Shown: positions 17,201 to 24,774 of the stretch, piece after piece
Layout: every line of letters starts with the position of its first letter
Numbering within the stretch: the first letter of the stretch is position 1
NCBI RefSeq assembly: GCF_000733295.1
Contig: NZ_JPMI01000028.1
Span: 1-38,566 of the forward strand
DNA: 38,566 bases
Reading direction: 5' to 3'
DNA from: Archangium violaceum Cb vi76
Lineage (GTDB): Bacteria > Myxococcota > Myxococcia > Myxococcales > Myxococcaceae
The notes under the pieces: generated by a model
Seen by the model: the letters and a program-made list of their open reading frames with translations, nothing else
Databases searched by the model: none
Told to the model about the DNA's origin: nothing
Position numbers and translations under genes: made by a program

Positions 17201-17351
17201 AGCCCGACAGCGCCTTCGTGGTGGGAGTGTTCGCCGCCTCCGCTCGCCCCACCTCGGCGACGTCCGAGCAGGAGACTCCGAGAAGGCCCAGGCAGATGGC
17301 GGCCCCATGCCAGAACCGCGGCCGTGAACGTAAAGCCATGTCTTTTCTCAT
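14283..17351 (-). CDS. Large lipoprotein with C-terminal choice-of-anchor A domain
   Basis: A 1022-residue protein. ATG 17351 or ATG 17339 could be the start; both give a signal peptide ending in a lipobox (LLGVS-Cys28 with the first). The long middle region is beta-rich with aromatic, Gly and Ser-rich segments and no catalytic signature that I recognise. The last ~270 residues (from ECIEVRLSDYNLFLLGDYSG, through VQGRLAAGGNVT, to FWGTVLAPYAHV and GNAEGHINAL) match the choice-of-anchor A domain, a beta-helical surface module usually joined to varied sorting tails; here it is C-terminal without a visible PEP-CTERM or LPXTG tail, and membrane attachment comes from the lipobox instead. Convergent with the TonB-dependent receptor. 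Confidence 0.82.
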   Translation of the reverse strand: MRKDMALRSRPRFWHGAAICLGLLGVSCSDVAEVGRAEAANTPTTKALSGSVELSPNVLEGVVRFDNVNPEVLAILQTEGMDSISVSANSPLGYSASTNPVSGSSLSAPYQLFAEASGGVGSVTYSVSATAVVNRGGRSGSPGRGDGRYWFSPRTATLAPVAVQPDGVSLDITETVGVVRIRFGTDSTCATPVPIKSAYVRTDRGFTVLNYGYNLPGYSLGYYLMPGGTSLTATIDTTLGTREEWDTLTFRSTVEFHAGPDEIQDVCIPIPTGGSGLLGAIETPVQVFGHTLIPRSLFWAWDGPQSNRRVTYASGTAPVDQPSTWLRLPNLAPGDYVPRGDGLLDMGDQQVQFVTQWEGTQRWSRTTAIAGQTVDAKQSFPDGEHYPFVSHPGRFEGSVLLYDPYVESHPTAHSSLSSLSFHTQFPVPSWPGGTARGPAGGTNVHTAVNGGLSRTSFSDRFQAAQGSLASTYSLPVVALYDQPETWPSPNLELRFASEPRTLINGVLTDIYYDSNYHYHYAHPDMAPPATYRFAYLRLSPSAPSVEVQPGASHTRDHHYCFNEIQLQYRASNGAFVNPVAHVAGRFDGTDFEGNTAHYTGEGYAYGTPAVGAAQPLSVFLAGRAAEGRVSFALPQGSWHVVAGATFVNADGTPSSGSFPGVDLTVGCGQRLEPLPGLAVSISVQAACESGNAASITGTVDSGSAPVDHIWYTLDGQLFELCTAGCPKDFSFTVPQAHAGAALTVYASSSQVQGVASASDTVPECPPEPSECIEVRLSDYNLFLLGDYSGGQDVQGRLAAGGNVTMTDFSVGTALANHDIANTLVAGNTLHLSSGGVWGDAWYGNGYNADASVVYPRGGVSQGSPVDFAARGTELRALSSRLAGLPGNGLTTLESWGGVMLLGTDPGVNVFEVDASAFTGAVLLSISAPAGSLAVINITGDSATFSAFGHMFSGGIDQHGVLFNFVDATEIHANAYGFWGTVLAPYAHVTFNDGSFDGGIYALSMTGNAEGHINALADRDICP

Positions 17352-17455
17352 TCCCTGAGACTGTACCCGCAGTAAAACAAGTCAAACTCTCTGTGAGGCG
17401 CATCGAGGGCGCATGGCGCTTCCGCGTGTCCGGGGTATCGGGCAAAAGGGGACGC

Positions 17456-18046
17456 ATGTCGCTGTTGACCCTGCTGATGCTCGCACTGGGACTGGCCATG
17501 GACGCCACGGCCGTGTCCGTCGCGAGTGCCCTGGCGGCACCACGCGTCCGGGCGCGAGATGCCCTGCTGCTCGCCTTCCTGTTCGGCCTCTTCCAGGCGG
17601 TCATGCCCGTCATCGGCTGGGCGCTGGGACACCAGTTCGAGAAGGTCATCTCCGCCTGGGATCACTGGATCGCCTTCGTGCTGCTCGCGGGTATCGGGGG
17701 GAAGATGATCCACGAGGCCATCACCCACCATCACCCGGGAGTGCCCGACGCGCCGAAACCGGGTGAGGCCCCCGCGCGCAATCCATTCCAGCTCGGAACG
17801 CTCGCGATCATGGCGGTGGCCACCAGCATCGACGCGCTCGCGGCGGGAATCACGCTGCCGCTGCTCGACGTGCGGCTGGTGACGGCGGCGGCCGTCATTG
17901 GCGGAGTCACCTTCGGCCTGTGTCTGCTGGGCGTGAGCGTGGGACGCCGGTTCGGGGAGTCGCTCGAGGGCAAGCTCGACATCATCGGCGGCATCGTGCT
18001 CATCGGCATCGGCACCAAGACGCTCATCGAGCACCTGTCCGCCTGA
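17456..18046 (+). CDS. mntP: Manganese efflux pump MntP
   Basis: A 196-residue polytopic protein, the usual MntP length, with about six transmembrane helices in two DUF204-type repeats: GLAMDATAVSVASAL near the start and ATSIDALAAGITLPL after the cytoplasmic loop, each carrying the conserved membrane Asp needed for Mn2+ transport. The central loop has a His cluster (ITHHHPG). ATG 17456 is favoured because AGGGG lies upstream; starts further upstream add a non-hydrophobic tail overlapping the divergent lipoprotein gene. I saw no yybP-ykoY manganese riboswitch in the 100-bp leader. It converges on the histidine kinase gene with only 3 bp between stops. Confidence 0.93.
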   Translation: MSLLTLLMLALGLAMDATAVSVASALAAPRVRARDALLLAFLFGLFQAVMPVIGWALGHQFEKVISAWDHWIAFVLLAGIGGKMIHEAITHHHPGVPDAPKPGEAPARNPFQLGTLAIMAVATSIDALAAGITLPLLDVRLVTAAAVIGGVTFGLCLLGVSVGRRFGESLEGKLDIIGGIVLIGIGTKTLIEHLSA

Positions 18047-18049
18047 GCC

Positions 18050-19771
18050 TCACCCCGAGCGCAGCAGGAACGCGAACACGGCCCCCGGGCCCCTGCCCTG
18101 CTCGAACCGCAGCTCGCCGCCCATGGCCCGGGCGAGCCTTCGGCTCAGCGCGAGCCCCAGTCCCACGCCAGGAGCGGACTCGGCCGCGCGTTCGGAGGAC
18201 TTCGAGAACGGTTCGAACAGGTTGCGTGCGCCGGTGCGCGAGACACCCGGGCCGTGGTCGGCCACGAGGATCGCCACCCGCGAGCCCCGCCGCTCGGCGC
18301 GGACGTGGATGCGCGAATCCTCCGCGCCCCGTGCGTACTTGCACGCGTTGTCGACGAGGTTGAAGAGCACCTGCTCCGCCGCGGAGGGCTCCACGAGCAC
18401 GGGCACGGCCTCGAGCACCTCCTCGAGCTCCAGGACGAGCCGCATCCCCGCTTCCCGGGCCCGCTCCTCGGAGCGGTGCAGACTGTCGCGCAGGAACGAG
18501 CCGAGCTCCACCGGCTCCGCCTCCCGAGGCGCGCGCTTGCGCTCCAGCCGCGCGTACGCGAGCACGTTCTCCACGAGATGCGCGAGCCGGTTGGATTCGC
18601 GGTGCAGCGTCTCGTAGTAGCTCCGGCGCTGCGCCTCGTCCGTCACCATGCCCTCGGCCAGCATCTCCGCGTACATCCGGAACGTCGTGAGCGGGGTGCG
18701 CAGCTCGTGCGTGACGGCGGACACGAAGGCGGCGCGGCGCTCGCTCAACGACAGCGCGCCGAACAGCAGGAAGCCCACCGCCACGAGCGCGAGCAGTACG
18801 GCGCCCCAGGCCACGCCCAGGCTCCACACCACCGGGGCACCACGTCCCACCTCGACGTGGACGGGACCGGGAACGAGCCGGACCGGAAGCGACGCCAGCC
18901 GGCGCTCGAGCAGGTCCCCCGTCCCTGACTCCACGCGGCCGAGAGAGGCTCCAGGCAAGAGGTCCTTCACCTCCTCCAGCAGGAGGGTCCGGATTCGGGG
19001 CCAGTCCAGCCAGGCGCCCTGCATCTCCACCTCGCCCCGAGCGTGCTCCACCCGGCGCACCAGCAGGAGCTCATCTCCCATCCACACGGGCACCATGGGA
19101 GACACCGTCACACCACGGTCATGTGCGCCCAGTGTCGTGAGGGGAAGCTCGCCCTGGGGCTCGGGGAACGCGGCGTTCATCGCGGCCTGGGACATGCGGC
19201 GATCGAACTCGATGACCCCGCGCGGAGGCGCGATGACGGCCTCGGCGGAAGGTGCCCCCGGTTCGAGCGCGAGCAACACCCGGCGGTCCAACTTCGCCTC
19301 CAGCTCGGACAGGAGCGCGCCGTACTCCTTCACCTGCCAGGGAGAGACCCCCGCGGCCCGGGTGAGCGGCTCCTGCGCTTCTCCCGGCACCTGCGGAGAT
19401 CCCAACGGGCCAGCGCCCGTGAACGAGAAGTGCAGCCGCACCCCCTCGGGCGTCCCGAACAGCAGCGTCGAGGCAATCCGCGTCGCCGAGGGCTCACGCG
19501 CCGCCCCCGCCGGGTCGAACGCGCGCAGCGGAACGTAGAACGGCGCCCAGGCATCCACGGCCCGCGTGCTCTCCTGGGCGATGAGCCTCGCCAACCGGCC
19601 ATCCATGCGCCACAGGGCCAGCCGGACGCGCTCCTCCACGAGCGCATCCGCCCGCGCCTTCACCTCGGCCCGCTCGAGCCTCACGGTGGTGAGGCTCAAC
19701 CACGCCAGGGCACCACACGCGAGCGCGACACACGCGGCCAGCGCCAGCCAGATGGGCAGTGTCCGCTTCAC
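18050..19771 (-). CDS. Membrane sensor histidine kinase of a two-component system
   Basis: A 573-residue kinase with an N-terminal transmembrane helix (residues 7-29), a large extracytoplasmic sensor region (about 30-313) of no recognised fold, a second transmembrane helix (about 314-341) and then HisKA with SAVTHELRTP (phospho-His355). The ATPase domain follows with the N-box QVLFNLVDNACKYA, the G1 box ADHGPGV and the G2 box GVGLGLAL. It autophosphorylates and passes phosphate to the regulator encoded just upstream; their genes overlap by 4 bp, giving strong evidence of a cognate pair. The input signal is unknown; the sensor region is large and unusual. Confidence 0.95.
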   Translation of the reverse strand: MKRTLPIWLALAACVALACGALAWLSLTTVRLERAEVKARADALVEERVRLALWRMDGRLARLIAQESTRAVDAWAPFYVPLRAFDPAGAAREPSATRIASTLLFGTPEGVRLHFSFTGAGPLGSPQVPGEAQEPLTRAAGVSPWQVKEYGALLSELEAKLDRRVLLALEPGAPSAEAVIAPPRGVIEFDRRMSQAAMNAAFPEPQGELPLTTLGAHDRGVTVSPMVPVWMGDELLLVRRVEHARGEVEMQGAWLDWPRIRTLLLEEVKDLLPGASLGRVESGTGDLLERRLASLPVRLVPGPVHVEVGRGAPVVWSLGVAWGAVLLALVAVGFLLFGALSLSERRAAFVSAVTHELRTPLTTFRMYAEMLAEGMVTDEAQRRSYYETLHRESNRLAHLVENVLAYARLERKRAPREAEPVELGSFLRDSLHRSEERAREAGMRLVLELEEVLEAVPVLVEPSAAEQVLFNLVDNACKYARGAEDSRIHVRAERRGSRVAILVADHGPGVSRTGARNLFEPFSKSSERAAESAPGVGLGLALSRRLARAMGGELRFEQGRGPGAVFAFLLRSG

Positions 19772-20472
19772 CCCGGCCCCCCACCCGCGAAGCGGTACCC
19801 CTTGCCCCGCACCGTCAGGAGGATGCGCGGCGACTCCGCGTCATCGCGCAGCTTGTCGCGCAGCCGCGCCACGTGCATGTCCACCGTCCGAGTGCGCGCC
19901 AGGCTCGCTGGCAACCGCCACACCCGCTGGAGCAGCTCGTCCCGGGAGACGACCCGCTCCCGGTTGAGCCCGAGGTAGCGCAGCAATTCCAGCTCCCGCT
20001 CGGACAGAGGCTCCGCCGCGCCGTCCTCGAAGCGCAGCTCGCACTTGCGCAGGTCCACCACCCCGCCCTCGAAGCGGAGCTCCTCCACATCCAACGGCCG
20101 CTCGGCGCTGCGCCGCAGCACCGCCTCCACACGCGCGAGCAACTCCTTCACGCTGAACGGCTTCACCACGTAGTCGTCCGCGCCCAGCCGCAGCCCCTTG
20201 ACGCGGTCGTCCTCCTGCCCCCGCGCGGTGAGGATGATGACCGGGAGCGCCGGCCGGGCCTTCCGGGCCTCGGCGAGCACCTCCAGGCCATCACCCCCGG
20301 GGAGGACCAGGTCGAGCAGCAGCAGCTCGAAGCTGTCCCGTGTGGCGCTCGCGAGCGCGTCCTTGAACGTCGCGGCCTCCAGCGGCACGTAGCCCTGGAA
20401 CCGGAGCGCGTCCACCACGCCCCGGCGGATGGCCGCATCGTCTTCCACCACGAGAACACGTCGCGCGGGCAT
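19768..20472 (-). CDS. OmpR/PhoB-family response regulator
   Basis: A 234-residue regulator. The receiver domain has the acidic pair Glu10/Asp11-Asp12, the phospho-acceptor Asp54 (LLLDLVLPG), Thr82 (LTARG) and Lys104 (VVKPF). The C-terminal winged helix (about 130-230) has the RTVDMHVARLRDKL recognition helix and the IRGKGY-type end (TVRGKGYRF). It sits immediately upstream of, and overlaps by 4 bp, the sensor kinase, so the two are cotranscribed. Target genes cannot be read from the sequence; the DUF4139 gene directly upstream on the same strand (21 bp away) could be regulated with it. Confidence 0.95.
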   Translation of the reverse strand: MPARRVLVVEDDAAIRRGVVDALRFQGYVPLEAATFKDALASATRDSFELLLLDLVLPGGDGLEVLAEARKARPALPVIILTARGQEDDRVKGLRLGADDYVVKPFSVKELLARVEAVLRRSAERPLDVEELRFEGGVVDLRKCELRFEDGAAEPLSERELELLRYLGLNRERVVSRDELLQRVWRLPASLARTRTVDMHVARLRDKLRDDAESPRILLTVRGKGYRFAGGGPG

Positions 20473-20493
20473 GCGGCCTCCATCCTCTCCGAA

Positions 20494-22239
20494 TCAGCGC
20501 CAGAAGCCGACTTCGTAGGTGAGTGTACGGCGCTCGCCCGGCTCCAGGGTCAGCGTCCACTCGACGTCACTGTGGGTGTTCACGGCGGCCAACGCGGTGT
20601 TCCCCCAGTCCTCGAGGCGGAAGTCATCCAGCTTCACGCGGCCGCCGTCCGATACCTGCTCCACCTTGCCTCCCGTGGACAGGCGGATGCGCAGCGGCGT
20701 GCGCTCGCCCCGCGGGTTCGCCAGCGCGAGCGTCCCCTTCTTGCGAATGCTGGCGTACTGGGCACCGTCGTGCCTGAGCGCGTCCTGCTTCCGCTCCAGC
20801 TCGGTCTCCTCGTGCAGTGAGCGCACGTCCGTGGCGATGGTCAGCGGAACCAGGGTGCTCCCGCCCCGGGGAGTGTACGTCAGCAGTTCCTGCGCCTGCG
20901 GCACCTGCCCCCGCATCACGAGCACCGGCCCCGTGGTCAGCGGGTACTTCGTCTCGTTCTTCAGCTCGAGCTGATGCCACACCTCGCCCCGCGCGAGCTT
21001 CAGGGGCGACACCTGCCCCGACGAGGCCGAGCCCCCATACCGGACCGTGTCCGAACTCGGATCGCGCCGGACCCGCACGTCGAGCGTGTAGAGGTCGCGC
21101 ACGGGCACCTCCTCCTTCCACAGGGGCACGACGGCACGTGCCCCCTTCGGCAGCACCATGGCCGGGACGGAGTGGATGAAGAAGTCGGGAGACTCGCCGC
21201 GCCCGCCGAACTCGGGAATGCTCGGCACCGCGCCCTGGGCCTGGGACACACCGCCCTCCCACTCGCCCACGTTCTGGGAGAACGTGGCGTTGTTCGCGAT
21301 GTTGAGGGAGTTCATGAGCGAGGGCGCCGCCCGGGACAGTGTCTGGCGCACCACGCCCTCGAGGCTCAGCGGAGACGAGACATCGCGGAACCGGAAGTTC
21401 GGCACCCCGACGACGAGATCCAGGTTGGAGCCGCGAAGGTCCTCGAGCTCGTTCACCAGCTCGGCCTGGAGCGCGAGCGACCCCTTGCCTCCGTCCTTCA
21501 GGTCGAGCCGGTACGTGGGAATCCACCGGAGCCCGGGCGTGAAGTAGACGATCCGCACCGACAGGTTCTTGCCAGCGGCCTCCGCGCCGAAGTCGAGGGA
21601 GAGGCGCTTGCGCCGCTCGGTGACGTGCACCATCCGCTTGCACTCGAGCGAGAGCTTCGGACCCTCCACGCGGCGGATGTCCCGCCCCGAGAGCACCACC
21701 GTGCCCCGCTCGGGCACCGACAGGGCGACGATCTGGGTGGAGGGGACAACGGCGGACATGGCGGAAGGCTCGTACGCGGAGGCCACGAAGCGAGGCTGCT
21801 CGGCGGGCAATGCCGCCGCCGGAACGGGGAGGACGGTCCCCGTCAGCGAGGCGCCTTCGAGCTCGACGGTGACACGCTTGCCCGGGTTCGCGACGAGGAT
21901 CGCCGCCGGCTCCGAGCACACACCACGCTCCTCCTTGTCCACCTCCTGCTCCACCCACTCGGCACGCATCGCGCGCATGGCGGGCCCGCGCTCGCTCCAG
22001 GCCCAGAACGTTCCCAGCACGGCGTTCTCGGGGACTTCTTCCGTGAAGACGGTCCCCCGCGCATCCGCGACGGCCTCCGCGCGTTTCACCAGCAGCGCGT
22101 ACCCGTCCTTGAAGATGACCGCGCGCTCGGTCTCCAGGCGGAGCGCCCCCGAGCGTCCCTCGTCCTTCCGCTCCTCGCCGTGCGCCGCCCACCCGCTCAG
22201 CAACACGGCCATCAGCATCCACACCCCGTAGCGACCCAT
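20494..22239 (-). CDS. Secreted DUF4139 domain protein
   Basis: A 581-residue protein. AGAGGAGA lies 3-10 bases upstream of ATG 22239. A signal peptide (WMLMAVLLSGWAAHG) is followed by an N-terminal beta-rich region and then the DUF4139 core: LSVRIVYFTPGLRWIPTYRL, a Leu-rich ELVNELEDLRGSNLDLVVG, and the C-terminal DVEWTLTLEPGERRTLTYEV. DUF4139 proteins are periplasmic or envelope proteins of unknown function; in the mucoidy-inhibitor-like members the same fold is used. It lies 21 bp upstream of the response regulator on the same strand, so it may be transcribed with the two-component system and act as its sensor-side partner, which is inference from position. Confidence 0.82.
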   Translation of the reverse strand: MGRYGVWMLMAVLLSGWAAHGEERKDEGRSGALRLETERAVIFKDGYALLVKRAEAVADARGTVFTEEVPENAVLGTFWAWSERGPAMRAMRAEWVEQEVDKEERGVCSEPAAILVANPGKRVTVELEGASLTGTVLPVPAAALPAEQPRFVASAYEPSAMSAVVPSTQIVALSVPERGTVVLSGRDIRRVEGPKLSLECKRMVHVTERRKRLSLDFGAEAAGKNLSVRIVYFTPGLRWIPTYRLDLKDGGKGSLALQAELVNELEDLRGSNLDLVVGVPNFRFRDVSSPLSLEGVVRQTLSRAAPSLMNSLNIANNATFSQNVGEWEGGVSQAQGAVPSIPEFGGRGESPDFFIHSVPAMVLPKGARAVVPLWKEEVPVRDLYTLDVRVRRDPSSDTVRYGGSASSGQVSPLKLARGEVWHQLELKNETKYPLTTGPVLVMRGQVPQAQELLTYTPRGGSTLVPLTIATDVRSLHEETELERKQDALRHDGAQYASIRKKGTLALANPRGERTPLRIRLSTGGKVEQVSDGGRVKLDDFRLEDWGNTALAAVNTHSDVEWTLTLEPGERRTLTYEVGFWR

Positions 22240-22312
22240 GTGTCTCCTCTCTACCCGATGACAGGCAAGGTACGAAGACGCGGGGCCGCCGTGGGTAACC
22301 CGAACGTAACGA

Positions 22313-22348
22313 GGCCGGAAACCCCTGAGCGCTCAGCGGTTTCCGGCC
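22313..22348. terminator. Long hairpin terminator downstream of the M3 peptidase gene
   Basis: The arms 22313-22323 (GGCCGGAAACC) and 22338-22348 (GGTTTCCGGCC) pair perfectly over 11 bp, and the inner CTGAGC/GCTCAG extends the stem after one mismatch. It lies in the 134-bp gap between the M3 peptidase gene stop and the start of the DUF4139 gene, both on the minus strand, so it probably ends the peptidase transcript. No T-tract follows. Confidence 0.7.
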
Positions 22349-22373
22349 CCGGATGACAACAGCCTGGCTCAGC

Positions 22374-24599
22374 TCACTTCGCCGGCTTCTTCAGGGCCGC
22401 GCCCTTCACCGGGAAACCCCGCTTGCGCATCAGCGCGTCGGTGCCGGCGTCCTTGCCGCGGAAGCTCCGGTAGGCCTCGGCCGGGTCCACCGTGTTGCCC
22501 ACGGAGAAGACGTTCTTGCGCAGACGATCGGCCACCGTCTTGTCGTAAGCGCCCTTGCCCTCGGTGAAGGCCTCGAAGGCATCCGCCGTGAGCGTGTCCG
22601 ACCACAGGTAGCTGTAGTAGCCCGCCGAGTACCCATCACTCGCGAACACGTGGCCGAACTGCGGCGTGCGGTGCCGCATGACGATCTCCTTCGGCATGCC
22701 GAGCGCCCCCAGCGTGTCGCGCTCGAACGCGTCCGCATCGATCTTCTGGCTGCCCGCGAGGTGCAGCTTCATGTCCACCAGCGCGCTCGACAGGTACTCC
22801 ACCGTGTCGAAGCCCTGGTTGAAGTTGGAGGCCTTCTCGATCTTCGCCACCAGCGCCGCGGGGATGGGCTTGCCCGTCTGGTAGTGCAGCGCGTACGTGT
22901 TCAGCACCTCGGGCGTGGAGAGCCAGTGCTCCAGCAGCTGCGAGGGGAACTCCACGTAGTCGCGGGCCACCGCCGTGCCCGAGAGCGTGGGGTACGTCAC
23001 GTTGGAGTTCAGGCCGTGCAGGGCGTGGCCGAACTCGTGGAACAGCGTCTCCGCGTCAGTCCAGCTGATGAGCACGGGCTCGCCCGGCGCGCCCTTCACG
23101 AAGTTGGAGTTGTTGGAGACGATGGTGGTGACCTCGTCCTTGTACCGCTCCTGGCTCCGGTAGGCGTTCATCCACGCGCCGGAGCGCTTGCCCTGCCGCG
23201 CGTACGGGTCGAAGTACCACAGGCCCACGTGCTTGCCGCTCGCCTTGTCCTTCACCTCCCAGACACGGACGTCCGGGTGGTACACGGGCACGTCGGTCAC
23301 CGGCGTGAACGAGAAGCCGAACAGCTCACCCGCCACCCAGAACATGCCCTCGCGCAGCTTCTCCAGCTGCAGGTACGGCTTCACCTCGTTCTGGTCCAGG
23401 TCGTACTTCGCCTTGCGGACCTTCTCCGCGTAGTAGCGGTAGTCCCAGGGCTCGATCTTCAGCTTCGCGCCTTCCTTGTTGGCGATCGCCTGCATGTCGG
23501 CGACCTCCTCGCGGGCGCGGGCGACGGCGGGCGTCCACACCGCCTCCATCAGTTGCATGGCGCGCTCGGGCGTCTTCGCCATGGCGTTCTCGAGCCGCCA
23601 GTGGGCGTGCGTCGCGTAGCCCAGCAGCTTCGCGCGCTCGGCGCGCAGCTGGAGGACCTCGGAGATGATCTGGTTGTTGTCGCGGGCGTCGCCGTTGTCT
23701 CCGCGGTTGACGTAGTTGCGCCAGACCTTCTCGCGCAGGTCACGCCGGGCCGAGTACGTCAGGAACGGCTCCATGGAGGAGCGCGTGTTGGTGATGGCCC
23801 ACTTGCCCTTCATGCCGCGTGCCTCGGCCGCGGCGGCCGCACCGGCGCGCACCGAGTCGGGCAGGCCGGCGAGGTCCGCTTCCGACTCGAGGACGACGAC
23901 GTAGTTCTCCTCGTCCGCCAGCACGTTCTGGCTGAAGCTGGTGTAGAGCGAGGCGAGGCGCTGGTTGATGCTGGCCAGGCGCTTCTTCGCCTCGGCGTCG
24001 AGCTTCGCGCCCGCGCGGACGAAGTTGGTGTAGCGCAGCCACGTCAGGCGCTGCTGCTCGGGCGTCAGCTTCGCCTTGTCGGGCGACTGGTAGACGGCCT
24101 CGATGCGCTGGAAGAGCTTCTCGTTCTGGGTGATCTCATCACCGAAGCCGGCGAGCCTGGGCGCCATCTCGCGCTGGATGGCCTGATGCTCCGGCCCGCT
24201 CATGGTCGAGCCCCAGATGCCATAGAGCGTCTCCACGTCGTCGAGGGTCTTCCCGACGGACTCCATCGCGGCGATGGTGTTCTCGAAGGTGGGCGCGGCC
24301 GGGTCGTTGACGATGGCGGCGATCTCCTGGCGGAACTCCTCCATGGCGGCCTCGAGCGCGGGCTTGAACTGCTCGACCCGGACCTTGTCGAACGGAGGGA
24401 CACCGCCGTACGGACCGGTCCATTTGACCAGCAGCGGGTTTTGCACCGGGGCGGCCTGGGCCGGGGCGCTCTGGGCCACCGGGGCGCCCTGGGCGGCCGG
24501 AGAGGAGGGAGCCGCCTCGCGGACCTCCTGGCTGGTCGTCGCGCACCCGGCGGACACGAGCGCGGCCACGCCCGCGCTGGCGAAGAGGAACTTACGCAT
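22374..24599 (-). CDS. M3 family zinc metallopeptidase (peptidyl-dipeptidase Dcp-like), lipoprotein
   Basis: A 741-residue enzyme with a lipobox signal peptide (ALVSAG-Cys19) and an Ala/Pro linker (about 30-55). The long helical body of the oligopeptidase A/Dcp family follows, and the zinc site HEFGHALHGL near residue 520 supplies two His and the catalytic Glu, with the third ligand Glu about 25 residues later (DYVEFPSQ). M3 enzymes are usually cytosolic or periplasmic and cut short peptides; the lipobox places this one at an envelope membrane, plausible for a predator digesting released peptides. Length is normal for the family plus the signal. A strong hairpin follows the stop. Confidence 0.94.
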   Translation of the reverse strand: MRKFLFASAGVAALVSAGCATTSQEVREAAPSSPAAQGAPVAQSAPAQAAPVQNPLLVKWTGPYGGVPPFDKVRVEQFKPALEAAMEEFRQEIAAIVNDPAAPTFENTIAAMESVGKTLDDVETLYGIWGSTMSGPEHQAIQREMAPRLAGFGDEITQNEKLFQRIEAVYQSPDKAKLTPEQQRLTWLRYTNFVRAGAKLDAEAKKRLASINQRLASLYTSFSQNVLADEENYVVVLESEADLAGLPDSVRAGAAAAAEARGMKGKWAITNTRSSMEPFLTYSARRDLREKVWRNYVNRGDNGDARDNNQIISEVLQLRAERAKLLGYATHAHWRLENAMAKTPERAMQLMEAVWTPAVARAREEVADMQAIANKEGAKLKIEPWDYRYYAEKVRKAKYDLDQNEVKPYLQLEKLREGMFWVAGELFGFSFTPVTDVPVYHPDVRVWEVKDKASGKHVGLWYFDPYARQGKRSGAWMNAYRSQERYKDEVTTIVSNNSNFVKGAPGEPVLISWTDAETLFHEFGHALHGLNSNVTYPTLSGTAVARDYVEFPSQLLEHWLSTPEVLNTYALHYQTGKPIPAALVAKIEKASNFNQGFDTVEYLSSALVDMKLHLAGSQKIDADAFERDTLGALGMPKEIVMRHRTPQFGHVFASDGYSAGYYSYLWSDTLTADAFEAFTEGKGAYDKTVADRLRKNVFSVGNTVDPAEAYRSFRGKDAGTDALMRKRGFPVKGAALKKPAK

Positions 24600-24774
24600 G
24601 AAGGAGATGCCTCCAGACTGGGGTAAATACGGAAAATCCCTGCTCCAACGAGCATGCCTGCTCGCTTCTTCCCGTCCATCTCATGGCCGCCCGGCCCTCC
24701 CCGCCCGGCGGGCTGAAGTTCTCCGGGCGAATGGGCTATGCTCCGCGCCCACACTCGCGGTGTATCTCCTCGCC

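Noticed and set aside
17352-17455. Manganese (yybP-ykoY) riboswitch before mntP
   Set aside because: The conserved loop sequences of that riboswitch were not found in the leader.
24274-24774. Upstream extension of the DUF4403 gene
   Set aside because: It overlaps the divergent peptidase gene, while ATG 24775 begins a proper lipoprotein signal.
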